A DNA stretch of 64,000 bases from Heracleum sosnowskyi. Lineage: Eukaryota; Streptophyta; Magnoliopsida; Apiales; Apiaceae. A program made the translations under genes and the position numbers. The notes under the pieces were generated by a model. That model made no database searches and was not told the DNA's origin. It saw only the letters and a list, made by a program, of their open reading frames with translations. The stretch spans positions 64,995,481 to 65,059,480 of the forward strand of contig CM061236.1 in the NCBI GenBank assembly GCA_030848705.1. The letters run 5' to 3'. Below are positions 42,429 to 55,243 of the stretch, piece after piece (the stretch's first letter is position 1; each line of letters begins with the position of its first letter).

Positions 42429-42677
42429 TACTCCATTCATCTCGTATTATGTATCATGTTTGACTTTTTAGTAGTCAAATTGACTAAAAATTACACACAT
42501 CATATAGTCGGAAAAAAAAAGAAAAAAAAAGCATATCATTAAAAAATATATTGAATATATTTTATAATATATCTCTCAATTATTTAAAATTGTAAATAAA
42601 TAATTTTTAATTTTTTGTCAAATTTGAATTAATTTGATCATAAAAAATCAAATAAAACATATGAAACCGAGGGAGTA
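42429..42677. mobile_element. Stowaway-like MITE
   Basis: About 245 bp between TA dinucleotides, with ends CTCCATTCATCTC... and ...ACCGAGGGAG, close to the Stowaway (Tc1/mariner-related) terminal repeat CTCCCTCCGTCCC. The interior is AT-rich and non-coding, as expected for a MITE. Confidence 0.75.
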
Positions 42678-43383
42678 TGATTTGTCAAAAGTCAACCTTA
42701 GGCTTTTCTTCATTAGTAGGAGGTAGTCTATAATATTGTTACAAATTGGGTCATATAAGTACGTTGACCCTGCAGATAAGTATTTTATCGCCAGTTCTTT
42801 TTCCAAAAAAATACTACTAATATAGGAGTCAGTAGCAATATGATGGCTAGAATTTAATCCAATTTTCAAAAAAAATGACTGGACTTCCAATTTTTCAAAA
42901 CAGTGGCTGCCTTTCATTTTCCTTTTGCAAAAAGGTGGCTCAACGGAGCTAGAATTCTTCAAAATTTTATGTTTTAAATCAAGACTGCATATATTATTCG
43001 TGGGTGTTGACTTTCTAGTTTTACTTTAGAATTTAGGGAATTTGCGGTAAATACTACTTTTTTAATTTCTTTTTCCATTTTTACTCTCCCTTTACTTTTA
43101 TTTCAGTTTTATACTTTTCAATTTTCCTATATACGGTAACCTATGTAAAAAGTGTTTTACATTTTTAAAAATATGTTCACTACAAATACACAACATCGCG
43201 GAGTCTGTTGGGTTCTCCTTCGGTGTAAGCCATTAACCATTCTTTTCTTTCTTCTACTTTTCTCCGTTTTTGATCTGTTTTTATCTTTTGATGTTCCTTA
43301 TTTCTTGTCAATGAGGTGTTCTTTCTTGTTCTTTCTTTCTCACAACACAGTCAATTAATATATACATACAACTATACACGTAT

Positions 43384-43435
<52 letters not shown>

Positions 43436-44160
43436 GGCCCCGCAGGGGGCAGTTTCATGGCAGTTTTGAGTTGAATTGGGCGGCTTGCAGTTTTGACGAT
43501 AGTTTTACGGCTTTAAGTTTAGTTGATTTTGGTTGATTTAATTCTTCCCCATCTTCTTTCTCTAAATTTGATTAAGTTGATTTTGTTGCTTTTATTGGTT
43601 TGTGTTGCTAATACAGTTGAATTATAAGTTGCTTTAAGGTTGATTTTGTTGCATCCGAGATTGAATTGTATTGGTTAAGATTTGCAACTGATGCAATTAG
43701 AATGAGCTTTTATTATATTTAGAATCTAAATATGAAAATTTCTTCAAGTTAATCTTTCATAGCCACAATCGAAATCAATTTGTAGAAGAGAAAGAGATCA
43801 TTTTGTTGCAACTTAAATGACTCGATTTCATTAAGAAATGAATCAAATATTCAAGTTCTAATTTCTCAAAAGTTTCAACAATGGTAAAAATGGGTTTGAT
43901 GAAGAAGATGATGATAGAAAGACTATTTTACCCTTGCATTTTAATGTTATTTTAACTGAAATACATATAATGTTACGAAACTGGAATTTCAGTATACCAA
44001 GTGGTTGTTTTTAAAATAGAGTATCCCAAATGGTCCGACACACAAACTGCAGGTACACAAAGTGCACTTTACTCTTAATAAAATTAATTAGTTATAAATT
44101 TTTTAAATTATAATAATAAAACACAAAAGAAATGAAGAATGAAAATGACCCAACTCAATA
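42678..44160. other. Non-coding DNA with a CA/TA microsatellite
   Basis: No supported gene: the short ORFs at 42648-42962 and 43152-43358 have no recognisable motif. 43385-43432 is a (CA)n(TA)n microsatellite. The rest is AT-rich. Confidence 0.5.
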
Positions 44161-44225
44161 TACTCCCTCCGTCTCTCAAAAAGTGGCGGTATACAATTTC
44201 TTAAAGTCAAACCTAATCAACTTTG
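44161..44225. mobile_element. Stowaway-like MITE terminus, truncated by element A
   Basis: TACTCCCTCCGTCTCTCAAA is a textbook Stowaway end. The other terminus is not found before element A begins near 44226, so element A seems to have inserted into the MITE, or the MITE is truncated. Confidence 0.55.
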
Positions 44226-44577
44226 TGTTCAAATATTATAATCTAAACTTTATTTTAGTATTTTAATTATCTAGAATGTTCTTGAAAGTGCCTACATTAG
44301 ACCTTTGAGTTCATGTCTTTTTGGCTTACTAGATGGTTCATGTTCTTAGAGATACTTATTAATTAAAGTGCATGTACTAGAAGTTTTCTAGGAGGTTCTC
44401 TGTAGTATTATAAATAGGACAATCTTTCAAGTTTTGTAATCATAAAAAATTATCAAAATCTTTTGAGTGAAATACATTTGTGAGTTTTATTTATTTTGTG
44501 TGAGTAAGTTGTGTGGATTATTGAGAACAAGTTTCTTCTCTTTAATCTCCAACACTTTATACATTTAAATTCCAACA
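44226..44577 (+). repeat. 5' LTR of element A
   Basis: Ends in TTCCAACA, followed by AAGTGG, the beginning of a primer site TGG(TATCAGAGC) that is cut off by element E. The exact start is uncertain (TGTTCAAATATTATAATC at 44226 is the best TG end). A TATA-like ATTATAAATAGG lies near 44407. Confidence 0.65.
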
Positions 44578-44580
44578 AAG

Positions 44581-46501
44581 TGGTAACAGCCCGACCTTTC
44601 GGACTATTAAATCTAAATACAAAACTTAAGAAAAATGCATTTCTTTATTCAATAAATACAAAATTGCACAAAAGTCAAATGCAGTGGTCAAACTTAATAA
44701 TCAAAAATATAAAATCAGAGACGCAGCTCCACAATTTAATAATCAATATCTTGTAATTTACAAAATTTATTCTAATAGCACAATTATTCTTAACCAATAA
44801 TTTACATCAAATCACATAGCACGAAATTCACAAGTTCATATCCATACTTTCAATAAGCTTCCAAACCTGAAATATTAGAAAGGGGTGAGCTACAGAGCTC
44901 GGCAAGTAACAGATTGACTTATCATTATTCTCGAAAATCAATGGGTGTTTCAACAAAACAAATTTTCTCAAAAAAATAATAATTTTAAAAGCCTTTGCGA
45001 AAAATGATCCAACCCAAAGTTTATATTTTCAAAATCCAGAACAGAAACAGATTTAAAAACAGAATTTAAAACAGAAACGAAATTCTTATAAATAACCACA
45101 GTCTTGCTCTACGGCCACACTTTCCCAGTAGCCAGAATGTTAGTCTTATTCTTATATGTCACACTTTGCCAGTGACCGGCATCTAAAGTTCAATAATTAC
45201 GTCCACTTAATAGGTATCTAAATTTGGACACTTGTGCGCCTACTAAGGGTATCTAAGGCTAATTCCGGAACTATAGCGTAAATTACGAACGGGTTCGATA
45301 ACGTAGAGACTGAGGGATTCTCGATTCTCGGTTCTTATATCTTATACAGTTCGAAACAATATTCTTATATCTTATACGAAATTTAAAGCAGTCAAAATAT
45401 CTTTTCCGAAAATAAAAGTAAGTCAAAATGTACTTACCTCAAAGTCGACCAAACAATGAATAAAAATACACGAACAAATCCTATAATTAGTTAAATCACA
45501 CAAGTCAGACATATGTACACTTCCAATTTTATTAACAATTTAATAAACACATTAATACTTGAATTAACAGACTAATATACAAGCTTATAGGCACATAACT
45601 AATACATGTATGATTATCACAACTAACCAAGTCACGTACTTACAAATCAACAGAAACTAATTTACAATAAATAAGTTTTCAATCATATTGCCCTTAACAT
45701 GCATTCACATACACACATGTATTAGCACATAATTAATATATTAATAAACTCACCTGGCCATCACATATAAACACAAGCAGGACATGTGTCTGCTAATTAA
45801 TAGCCAACAAAAAGCACATAAATTGACAAGAATAAATAGATAAATAAAAATACAAAAGGACTTCTACTAATTTTACTTCTAAACAACTAACACATAAATA
45901 TATATGTACATATCGATCATAGTCTAATACAGTATGTATTAATAATCTAATCATGTAGAATACATGTAATATCTCATGGACATGTCAATTAATATCACTT
46001 ACACTTTGCAATTGGGTTATTTACACACAAATCACATACTTGCACACAATTTAAGTAACTAATTTAATTTGTAATCATGGACTCCCTTTTTGTTTTAAAC
46101 TAATAAAAGTCGGATGTAGAGAGTTAATAGGTCTTGCACGAATATTATTAATCAAATGAAGGCATGGAAAACACGCGGAGTTCACGAAATATGCAAGCAA
46201 TACAAGTCGAATGTTTAAGTGTACCTCTTGGAAGACGTCTCTGCACAATGTATCCATAAGCTAAATGGGTTCTTATATAATTACACACAACCCTAAATTT
46301 AAAAAGGTAATGATAAAACTTGCCACTAAAGATTTTACCACCTCTCCAAATAATATCTAAAATATAATATTTTATTCACAAAAAATTTACTTAAATAGAA
46401 AAGATATTTCAAAATTTTTTTAACTAAAATAATTATCTAAATAAAATTTCTTTAATATCTAATATCTCATAATAAAACAAAAAAAATTAAGGGATTTTAC
46501 A
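44581..46501 (-). repeat. 3' LTR of element E
   Basis: About 1.92 kb. It aligns along its length with 46899-48880 but lacks about 80 bp present there (48712-48796 area). The first bases (TGGTAACAG) differ from the other copy (TGTAACAG), probably because of the junction with the element A primer site. Confidence 0.8.
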
Positions 46502-46898
46502 TTCTTCCCTCCTTAAAAAAATTTGGTCCCCAAATTCTCAAAATAAAAAAAAAATTAAATAAGTCACATACAAAAAGAAATCATACCTTAGGTACGGTTG
46601 TTGTCAAGAAATTTCGGGGAGTTGAAATACACGTCTGTTACTTGTCTTGTTGTCTGCTCCCTGATTACTATTGTCATTTTCCCCGTCCATCTTTCGTTAA
46701 CCACCATACGACTTCTTATATTCATTAATATATAAACCTTTAAGTAAACAGTCAATGATCACATAGCACAAAATCATATACGTCAAATAATCACAAAATA
46801 AATGGACCCTAAAGGTCAAAATCTACACGAAAATCTACAGGAATGCACTAGTCCCATACCTAGTACACTCCGAAGGAAAACCTGCTCTGGATACCAAC
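46502..46898 (-). other. Interior of element E: purine tract, non-coding segment, primer site
   Basis: 397 bp without an ORF. The primer site TGGTATCCAGAGC differs from the standard tRNA-Met site by one extra C. Confidence 0.75.
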
Positions 46899-48880
46899 TG
46901 TAACAGCCCGACTTTCCGGACTATTAAATCTAAATACAAAACTTAATAAAATGCATTTCTTTATTCAATAAATATAAAATTGCACAAAAGTCAAATGCAG
47001 CGGTCAAACTTAATAATCAAAAATATAAAATCGGAGACGCAGCTCCACAATTCAATAATAAATATCTTGTACTTTACAAAATTTATTCTAATAGAACAAT
47101 TATTCTTAACCAATAATTTACATCAAATCACGTAGCACGAAATTCACAAGTTCATATCCATACTTTCAATAAGCTTTCAAACCTGAAATATTAGAAAGGG
47201 GTGAGCTACAGAGCTCGGCAAGTAACAGATTGACTTATCATTATTCTCGAAAATTAATGGGTGTTTCAACAAAACAAATTTTCTCAAAATAATAATAATT
47301 TTAAAAGCCTTTACGAAAAATGATCCAGCCCAAAGTTTATATTTTAAAAATCCAGAACAGAAACACATTTAAAAACATAAACGAAATTATTATAAATAAC
47401 CACAGTCTTGCTCTACGACCCCACTTTCCCAGTAGCCGGGATCTTATTCTTATTCTTATATGCCACACTTTGCCAGTGACCGGCATCTAAAGTTCAATAA
47501 TGACGCACCCTTAATAGGTATCTAAAGTTGCACACTTGTGCGCCTACTAAGGGTATCTAAGGCTAGTTCCGGATCTATAGCGTAAATTACGAACGAGTTC
47601 GATAACGTAGAGACTGAGGGATTCTCGATTCTTATATCTTATACAGTTCGAAACAATATTCTTATATCTTATACGAAATTTAAAGTAGAGTCAAAATATA
47701 TTTTCCGAAAATAAAAGTAAGTCAAAATGTACTTACCTCAAAGTCGACCAAACACTGAATCAAAATACACGAACAAATCCTATAATTAGTTAAATCACAC
47801 AAGTCAGACATATATACACTTCCAATTTTATTAACAATTTAATAAATACATTAGTACTTGAATTAACAGACTAATATACAAGCTTATAGGCACATAACTA
47901 ATACATGTATGATTATCACAACTAACCAAGTCACGTACTTACAAATCAACAGAAACTAATTTACAATAAATAATTTTTAAGTCATATTGCCCTTAACATG
48001 CATTCATATACACACATGTATTAGCACATAATTAATATATTAATAAACTCACCTGGCCATCACATATAAACACAAGCAGGAGCAGGACATGTGTCTGCTA
48101 ATTAATAGCCAACAAAAAGCACATAAATTGACAAGAATAAATAGATAAATAAAAATACAAAAGGACTTCTACTAATTTCACTTCTAAACAACTAACACAT
48201 AAATATATATGTACATATCGATCATAGTCTAATACATTATGTATTAATAATCTAATCATGTGGACTACATGTAAAATCTCATGGACATGTCAATTAATAT
48301 CACTTACACTTTGCAATTGGGTTATTTACACACAAATCACATACTTGCACACAATTTAAGTAACTAATTTAATTTGTAATCATGGCCTCCCTTTTTTGTT
48401 TTAAACTAATAAAAGTCGGATGTAGAGAGTTAATAGGTCTTGCACGAATATTATTAATCAAATGAAGGCATGGAAAACACACGGAGTTCACGAAATATGC
48501 AAGCAATACAAGTCGAATGTTGAAGCGTACCTCTTGGAAGACGTCTATGTACAATGTATCCATAAGCTAAATGGGTTCTTATATAATTACACACAACCCT
48601 AAATTTAAAAAGGTAATGATAAAACTTGCCACTAAAGATTTTACCACCTCTCCAAATAATATCTAAAATATAATATTTTATTCACACACAATTTACTTAA
48701 ATGGAAAAGATATTGATTTGCTAAAATATTCTGATTATTCTTTCAACTAATAAAGAATCTTATCATATAATTTGTACTAAAAGAATTTCAATTTTTTTTA
48801 ACTAAAATAATTATCTAAATAAAATTTCTTTAATATCTAATATCTCATCATAAAACAAAAAAAAAATACGGGATTTTACA
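46899..48880 (-). repeat. 5' LTR of element E
   Basis: 1982 bp, ends TG...CA. It includes an insertion of about 80 bp relative to the other LTR. The short frames 46075-46257 and 48369-48563 lie at equivalent LTR positions and are not genes. Confidence 0.82.
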
Positions 48881-48887
48881 TTTAGAG

Positions 48888-49388
48888 ATGGCTTCCAACA
48901 ACATCATGTTGCAATCTCAACTCCCTCGTTTAACGGAAAAGAATTACAGCCAATGGAGCATAGAAATGATGGTTTTATATGGCTCTCAAGATCTTTGGGA
49001 AATTGTGGAAAGTGGATATGAAGAATCGGCGAATCAAGGGAATCTCTCACCACAACAATTGAAAACTTTGAAGGAGAATTGAAAGAAAGACAAGAAGGCT
49101 CTCTACTTTATTTATCAAGCGGTGGATGAAGTGATTTTTGAGAGAATTTCAACGGCATCAACATCGAAGGAGGCATGGGATATCCTCAACAAGGCATATA
49201 AAGGTGAAGAAAGAGTAAAAATGGTGAGACTTCAAGCTCTAAGAGGTGAATTTGATTCACTTAAGATGAAGGAAAGTGAAATGGTGGAGGAATATTATAA
49301 TCGAATAATTTCGATCGTTAATCAACTTCGTGTAAATGGTGAAGATATCACGGATAAAACAGTCTTGAAAAAATTCTTCGTAGCATGA
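48888..49388 (+). pseudogene. Gag N-terminal half of element A
   Basis: ATG at 48888: MASNNIMLQSQLPRLTEKNY, then QWSIEMMVLYGSQDLWEIVE, the copia DUF4219/UBN2 gag. A TGA at 49080-49082 follows TLKEN, and homology continues in frame (KKDKKALYFIYQAVDEVIFE). A frameshift in an A-run near 49368 moves the frame to the next block. Particle-forming function lost. Confidence 0.88.
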
Positions 49389-51123
49389 CTCGAAAATTTG
49401 AGTATGTTGTCGTGGCTATTGAAGAATCAAAGGATTTAAATACTTCCTCTCTTGAAGCATTATTGGGCTCACTCCAATCTCATGAACTTCGCATCAAGCA
49501 ATTTGACTCCTCTCCTTCCGAGCAAGCTTTTCAAGTTCAAGACACTAATCATGGTGGTTTTAGAGGAAGAGGTAGAAGCGGATCATTTCGTGGTCGAGGA
49601 CAAGGAAGAGGAAATGTGCCAAGTGAAAATTCAAGATCATTCCAAAGAGGAAGAGGAAGAGCTCGTGGAGGTTACAATGGAAGATGGAGAGGTAATTCTT
49701 TTAATTTTCAATGCCATTATTGTCATAAAATTGGGCATATGAAAAAAGATTGTTTCAAAAGAATTTATGATGAAAAAGATGACTCAAATTTTCTACATGA
49801 GGAAATTGAAGAGAAAGATGAAAGTATGCTTCCTGTTAGTAACGTTCAAGAAATTCAAGAAGAATCTCTTGATGATGTTTGGTATATCGATAGTGGTTGT
49901 AGTAACCACATGACCGGAAAGAAAAATTGCTTTGTGAATTTTGACAAAAGTGTCCAACGAGAAGTCAAGACAGGTGACAACAAAAGGCTTATTGTCAAAG
50001 GTTGTGGTGATGTTCCAATTCGAACAAAGCAAGTTACAAATTATATCTCTAATGTTTATTATGTTCCCGATCTTAAACATAATCTTTTAAGTGTTGGGCA
50101 ACTTATAAGAAAGGGACATCATATGAATTTCAAAGATGATTTTTGTGAGAACAAAGATAAAAATGGGATGCTTGTTGCAAGAGTCAAGATGACATCAACT
50201 AAAATATTTCCATTAAAAATTCAAAGTAAGGCTCTTCCATGTTTTGCTAAAATTGTGAATGACAAGTCTTGGCTTTGGCATCTTCGATATAATCACTTGA
50301 GTTTTAGTACTTTATCCAAGATTTGTAAAGGTCATATGGTGAGAGGCATTCCAAATATTCAAAAGCAAGATCAAGTATGTGCAGATTATGTTTTTGGCAA
50401 GCATCACCGATATCCATTTCCGAAAGAAAAGGCATGGCGAGCTAAAAAACCAGTGGAGTTGGTACGTTCGGATTTATGTGGACCTATGCACACCAACTCT
50501 ATTGGAGGTAGTCGTTATTTTCTCACTTTTATTGATGATTATAGTCGCAAAATGTGGATTTATTTTCTCAAAAAAAAATCTCAAGTATTTGAAACATTTA
50601 AAGATTTTAAAGCATATGTGGAGAAAGAAAGTGGTCATTCTTTAAAGACACTACGATCCAATCGTGGCGGTGAATATATGTCCGAAGAATTTGGAAGTTT
50701 CTTGAAGAAGCATGGAATTCGCCATCAACTAACGGTTCCTTCAACCCCTCAACAAAATGGGGTAGCCGAGATGAAGAACCGAATAATCATGGAGCTTGTT
50801 CGAAGTATGTTGAAAAGAAAAGGCTTGCCTAAGGTGTTTTGGGCCGACGTGGTTGCTTGCGCATGTTATGTTCTCAATCGTGCACCTACTAAAAGTGTAC
50901 AAGGAAAGACTCCACAAGAAGCATGGAATCGTAAGAAGCCATGTGTCTCTCACTTTAGAATTTTTGGAAGTATTTGTTACTCTCATGTGCCCGATGAAAA
51001 GAGAGGCAAGCTTGATGATAAATCTGAAAAATGCATCTTTGTTGGCTATAGTGAAGCTTCTAAGACATACAAATTATACAATCCCATCACAAAGAAAGTT
51101 ATAATTAGTCGTGATGTAATTTT
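49370..51123 (+). pseudogene. Gag C-terminus, protease and integrase of element A
   Basis: MTRKFEYVVVAIEESKDLNT completes gag, then an Arg/Gly-rich stretch and the knuckle CHYCHKIGHMKKDC (near 49710). Protease site WYIDSGCSNHMTGKK near 49885. Integrase: HLSFSTLSKI supplies the His residues, but the second Cys of the zinc site is Tyr (VCADYVFGK); the core has RSDLCGPM and SNRGGEYMS, where Asp of RSDRGGEY is Asn, and TPQQNGVAEMKNR. Two lost integrase ligands show that it was inactive or decaying before or after insertion of element B, whose LTR begins at 51124. Confidence 0.88.
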
Positions 51124-51838
51124 AGATGGGAAAAAGTGACCACAACGGTAACAACTAAGTGTGGAATTAACTTCGTTGAAAAATACTTATCCCTACTTGT
51201 ATGAACCTTCGATGAAACAAACAAGTAAAACAACAATAAACGAAAAAAAGACACCAAAAGTTATACGTGGAAAACCCTCCTCAAAGGTAATGAGTAAAAA
51301 CCACGGGACCGTAGTCCACCCAAACAATTCACTATCACAAGTTATATGGGAATACACCAAGTCTTCTCTAGACAAAACTAGAGGAATACAAACACCTTCA
51401 CACTCTTGGAATAAGCCGTCAAAAAGTATGAAATCAAAATAATACAACAATGAGAAAAACCCGCGGGGAGGTTTACCCTCACCGTGGTGCAAACAGCTCT
51501 GTTAATCCCCTTAAGAAACTGACCTCTGGACCTCCGAATCCGATCTCCACCGTTCAGAATTTAGATATCGGTCTAAGGAAGTTTCTGTCCAAAATTCAGG
51601 ACGATCCGACCGGTAGAACTCCGGGAATCACAAATACAAGGCAGCTTGTGCAAGCAGAAAAATTCCTGCGAATTTTTCACCCTAAATCTCTCTTGTGTAT
51701 AATTTTCTTCTCTCTTGTTTTTATTATTATCCTCCTATAATTATATATAGGTTTCCCTTATTTTTATCTCCTTGTGGGCCAAAACAAGGGTAATCCAATT
51801 GGGCTTTTAATCTCATAGATAGAAACTAAAACCCAACA
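51124..51838 (-). repeat. 3' LTR of element B
   Basis: 715 bp. Its outer end reads AGATGGG where the other LTR has TGATAGG, so the terminal TG is mutated. The rest matches the high copy closely. Confidence 0.9.
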
Positions 51839-52074
51839 AATCTCCCCCTTTCTAACTATGAGAAAGAGTTCGCCATTCCGGCGATTGAACAACATACCTT
51901 CAACTTTCCTTTAGCTAAAGACTTTGCCAACATATCGGAACCATTATCATCAGTGTGTACCTTGTCCACTTCAAACAACCCTTCTTCAAGAGTGTCTCTA
52001 ATCCAATGATATCTCATATCGATATGCTTCGTTCTTGCATAGGATGTTTAGCTATCTCAATAGCTGCTTGATTA
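51839..52074 (-). other. Polypurine tract and 3' end of pol in element B
   Basis: Purine tract AAGGGGGAGAT next to the LTR. Near 52040-52075 the C-terminal RNase H sequence continues in another frame (CDNQAAIE-like), showing a frameshift near 52080. Confidence 0.65.
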
Positions 52075-52764
52075 TCACAAAAAAACCACATAGCGTTGTT
52101 GCGGAAATCCAAGTTCATGCATCAACCGCTTCAACCACAACAACTCTTTACAAGCTTCAGTTGCTGCTACATACTCTGCCTCCCCCGTAGAAAGTGAAAC
52201 ACCCTTTTGCAACCTTGATTGCCATGAGACCGCTCCCCCTGCCAAAGTCATCAAATATCCAGAAGTAGATTTCAACGAATCCTTATCTCCTGCCAAGTCA
52301 GAATCTGTATATCCAACAAGCACTGGTTTACCATTCCCAAATGTCAGACCCAATTTGGAAGTACATCTAAGATATCTCATAATCCACTTAACTGCTTCCC
52401 AATGCTTCTTACCTGGATTTGTTAGATAACGACTGACAACACCAACTGCAAAGACTATATCAGGTCTCGTAGATACCATAGCATACATCAAACTTCCTAC
52501 TGCTGAGGCATATGGAACTCCATCCATCTCTGCAATTTCTTCCTTCGTAGAAGGAGAATCATTTCCATTTAACTTAAAGTTGGTAGTAAGAGGAGAACTA
52601 ACAACTTTAGATTTATCCATGTTGAACCTGCAAAACACCTTCTCAATATACTGCTCCTGTGATATATGCAACTTCTTGGCCACTCTGTCTCGATGAATAC
52701 GAATGCCAAGAATCTGTTTCGCTGGCCCCAAGTCCTTCATAGCAAAGGACTTACTTAACTGTTG
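52075..52764 (-). pseudogene. RT C-terminal end and RNase H of element B
   Basis: Same frame as the preceding block after one TAA (52765-52767). FAMKDLGPAKQILGIRIHRD closes RT; RNase H has GYTDSDLAGDKDSLKSTSGY, STGEAEYVAATEAC and KELLWLKRLMHELGF. A frameshift near 52080 removes the last catalytic segment from this frame. Confidence 0.87.
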
Positions 52765-54153
52765 CTACAACTGGGAAATTCTTCCAGCATTTTTGCCAAC
52801 AATAAGCATGTCATCCACATAAAGTAATAATATTATAAAATCATCATCTGCAAATTTCTGAACAAAAACACAATGATCAGAAATAGTCTTACGGTAGCCT
52901 TGCTCCTTCATAAACAACTCGAACTTTTTATACCATCGTCGAGGTGCCTGCTTCAAACCATATAGACTCTTAAGAAGTCTACAAACATAATCCTCTTTAC
53001 CTTTTACATGAAAACCTTCATGTTGCTCCTTGTAGATTTCTTTGTCCAAGTCACCATGCGGAAAAGCTGTCTTGACATCCATTTGTTCAACCTCCAAATC
53101 AAGACTAGCTGCTAAACCAAGCACCACACGAATTGATGTCATCTTAACAACTGGAGAAAAGATCTCATCAAAATCAATACCCTTTCTCTGACTGAATCCC
53201 TTGACGACCAACCTAGCTTTGTACCGTGGTTGTGAAGTATGCTCATCTTGCTTCACTCTATAAACCCACCTGTTTTTCAAAGCTCGTTTTCCCTTAGGTA
53301 GCTTCACCAACTCAAAAGTATTATTCTCATATAAGGATTTCATCTCATCTTGCATGGCATAAACCCACTCCTTCTTGTGCTCATCTTTCATAGCTTCTGT
53401 ATAAGATTCAGGTTCACTACTGTCAGTCAATAGAACATACTCATCAGCAGAATACTTGTTAGAAGGATGACGATCTCTGGTAGACCGCCTGAGTGGAACG
53501 AATGGTGGAGTATTTGGTACTGGTGACTCCTCATGGGCATCATCATCCATGTCACTATTTTCCGGAGTATCAGTATTAGTACCGTGCTGGTCATCATCAT
53601 GAACATCATCTCCAAACTGTGAATCCACATGTCTTGGAGGAACCGGATCCAAATCAACCAGATCATTGTTATATTGAGGAACTGTTTCTACCTTCCCAAT
53701 ATCTTTCAAAGTCTGATCTTCAATAAAGATAACATCTCGGCTTCTCACAATCTTCTTTGAAACTAGATCGTAGAGCCTATAGCCGAATTCATCTTGGCTG
53801 TAACCAAGGAATATACACTCTTTAGTCTTCACATCAAGTTTAGACCTCTCATCTTTGGGAATATGCACAAAAGCCTTACATCCAAAGACATGCAAATGAT
53901 CATAAGAAACATCTTTACCACTCCAAACTTTATATGGAATATCAAACTTTAAAGGAACACAAGGTGAGAGATTTAACACATTTACCGCAGTATTTAGTGC
54001 CTCACCCCAAAAAGACATCGGCAACTCAGCATGTGAAAGTAAACATCTGACTCTCTCGACCAATGTTCTGTTCATTCTCTCTACCAAACCATTAAGCTGA
54101 GGTGTTTTCGGTGGAGTCCTTTGGTGCCGAATACCCTGCTGTCTGCAATACAC
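52765..54153 (-). pseudogene. Integrase C-terminal half and RT of element B
   Basis: TPQLNGLVERMNRTLVERVR carries the third catalytic residue (Glu). HVFGCKAFVHIPKDERSKLD, a Ser/Asp-rich linker, then RT: RYKARLVVKGFSQRKGIDFD, MDVKTAFPHGDL and YVDDM at 52806-52820. A462-codon stretch ended by a TAA after ISQL. Integration and reverse transcription function is lost through the flanking stops. Confidence 0.88.
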
Positions 54154-54630
54154 ATCAAAGGGACCTGTATACTCCCCTCCATTATATGTCCGGATACACT
54201 TCAGTTTCTTCCCAGTCTATCTCTCAACTAAAGCGTGAAAATGCTTAAACACATCTAACACTTGGTCTTTCGTCTTCAAGGTATAAACCCATAACTTCCT
54301 TGAATGATCATCGATGAATGTAACGAAATATAATGAACCGCCATTAGTTTTGGTTTTCATAGGACCACAAACATCGGAATGCACCAAGTCAAGTATATGC
54401 TCTCTACGAGAAGGAGGACGACTCTTAAAAGAAACTATGTTCTGCTTACCTGCCACACAGTGAGAACACCTTTTCAAATGTATATCAGTTAAACCAGATA
54501 ATACCTTTTTCTTCGAAAGCATATTCATTCCTTTTTCAGTCATGTGAGCAAGTCTCTTATGCCATAATTCAACCTTATCAACATTCTCAACAACATTAAC
54601 ACTGTCCTTGGAGATTTGTGACTGAGTCAT
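54154..54630 (-). pseudogene. Integrase zinc site and N-terminal core of element B
   Basis: WHKRLAHMTEKGMNML and CSHCVAGKQ form the HHCC site; HSDVCGPM has the first core Asp. A stop after HFHALVER (54217-54219) is followed in frame by KKLKCIRTYNGGEY, where the second core Asp of the usual RTDNGGEY is Tyr. The integrase would be catalytically dead even without the stop. Confidence 0.85.
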
Positions 54631-54717
54631 ATATAATTTCGAACACTTCTTCCCTCTTGCAACAATTAAAGAACCCCGAGTGAGCTTCCATTGACCATTA
54701 CCAAAGCTGCTGACATA

Positions 54718-55104
54718 TCATTCATCATCAAGAAGGCCAGTAGAAATTAAATTCATTCTCATGTCTGGAACGTGCTTCACATCATGAAGAAATAACTCCA
54801 TGCCCGTATCAAACTTCAGACATACATCTCCAACGCCAACAACTTTTGCTATGTCACTGTTACCCATCTTAACATCTTCAAAATCACCAGAAGTATAAGA
54901 TGTAAAAAAATCCCTTCGTGACGCAACATGAAACGAAGCACCACTATCAATTTCCCAACTCAAATCATCTTGTGCAAGGTTAACAATATCTCCATCACAA
55001 CAGATCAGGTGCTCATCAGTAGTAGCAATCACCACAGAATTATCATTACTACCATCAGTTTTCGTCTGATCGTTGTCTGAACCCTTTTTATTTTCTCGCT
55101 TCAA
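54718..55104 (-). pseudogene. Protease of element B
   Basis: EIDSGASFHVASRRDFFTSY near 54950 has the DSG active site; FLHDVKHVPDMRMNLISTG is the conserved sequence after it. A stop follows LLDDE at 54718-54720. The sequence before it joins the zinc knuckle, which is split by a frameshift near 55132 (CYHCGK in one frame, GHTKKFC in the other). Confidence 0.82.
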
Positions 55105-55243
55105 CTTTCTGCAGAACTTCTTTGTATGCCCCTTTTACCACAATGATAACACTCAACATTAGAATACTTACCTCTAGAAATACTCTGTTGGTTGGACCTC
55201 TGCTTTGAGATCTTCCCTTTCTTTCAGTGACTAGGACTTTTGA

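Larger units (their letters stand above)
44581..48880 (-). mobile_element. Non-autonomous LTR retrotransposon E (LARD-like), minus strand
   Basis: Two LTRs (44581-46501 and 46899-48880) around only 397 bp of non-coding DNA. On the minus strand the 5' LTR starts TGTAAAATCCCGTA and ends CTGTTACA; the primer site TGGTATCCAGAGC (46884-46896) follows two bases later, and a purine tract AAGGAGGGAAGAA precedes the 3' LTR. LTR style suggests a gypsy parent. It has no ORF, so it depends on proteins in trans. No clear target duplication: element A lost the bases between its primer site and TTTAG at 48881. Confidence 0.82.

Noticed and set aside
42648..42962. Minus-strand 104-codon ORF next to the MITE
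   Set aside because: No motif, AT-rich, partly inside the MITE end; no support as a gene.
43152..43358. 68-codon Phe/Leu-rich ORF that looks like a membrane peptide
   Set aside because: T-rich composition gives hydrophobic codons by chance; no start context or homologue recognised.
44511..44756. Plus-strand 81-codon ORF
   Set aside because: Spans the junction of the element A LTR and element E, so it is an accident of insertion.
46075..46257. 60-codon ORF repeated at 48369-48563
   Set aside because: Both copies sit at the same place in the two LTRs of element E; conserved only because the LTRs are copies of one another.
51193..51492. ORFs within the element B LTRs (51161-51740 and 55953-56485)
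   Set aside because: Located fully in LTR sequence and duplicated with it; no protein family resemblance.
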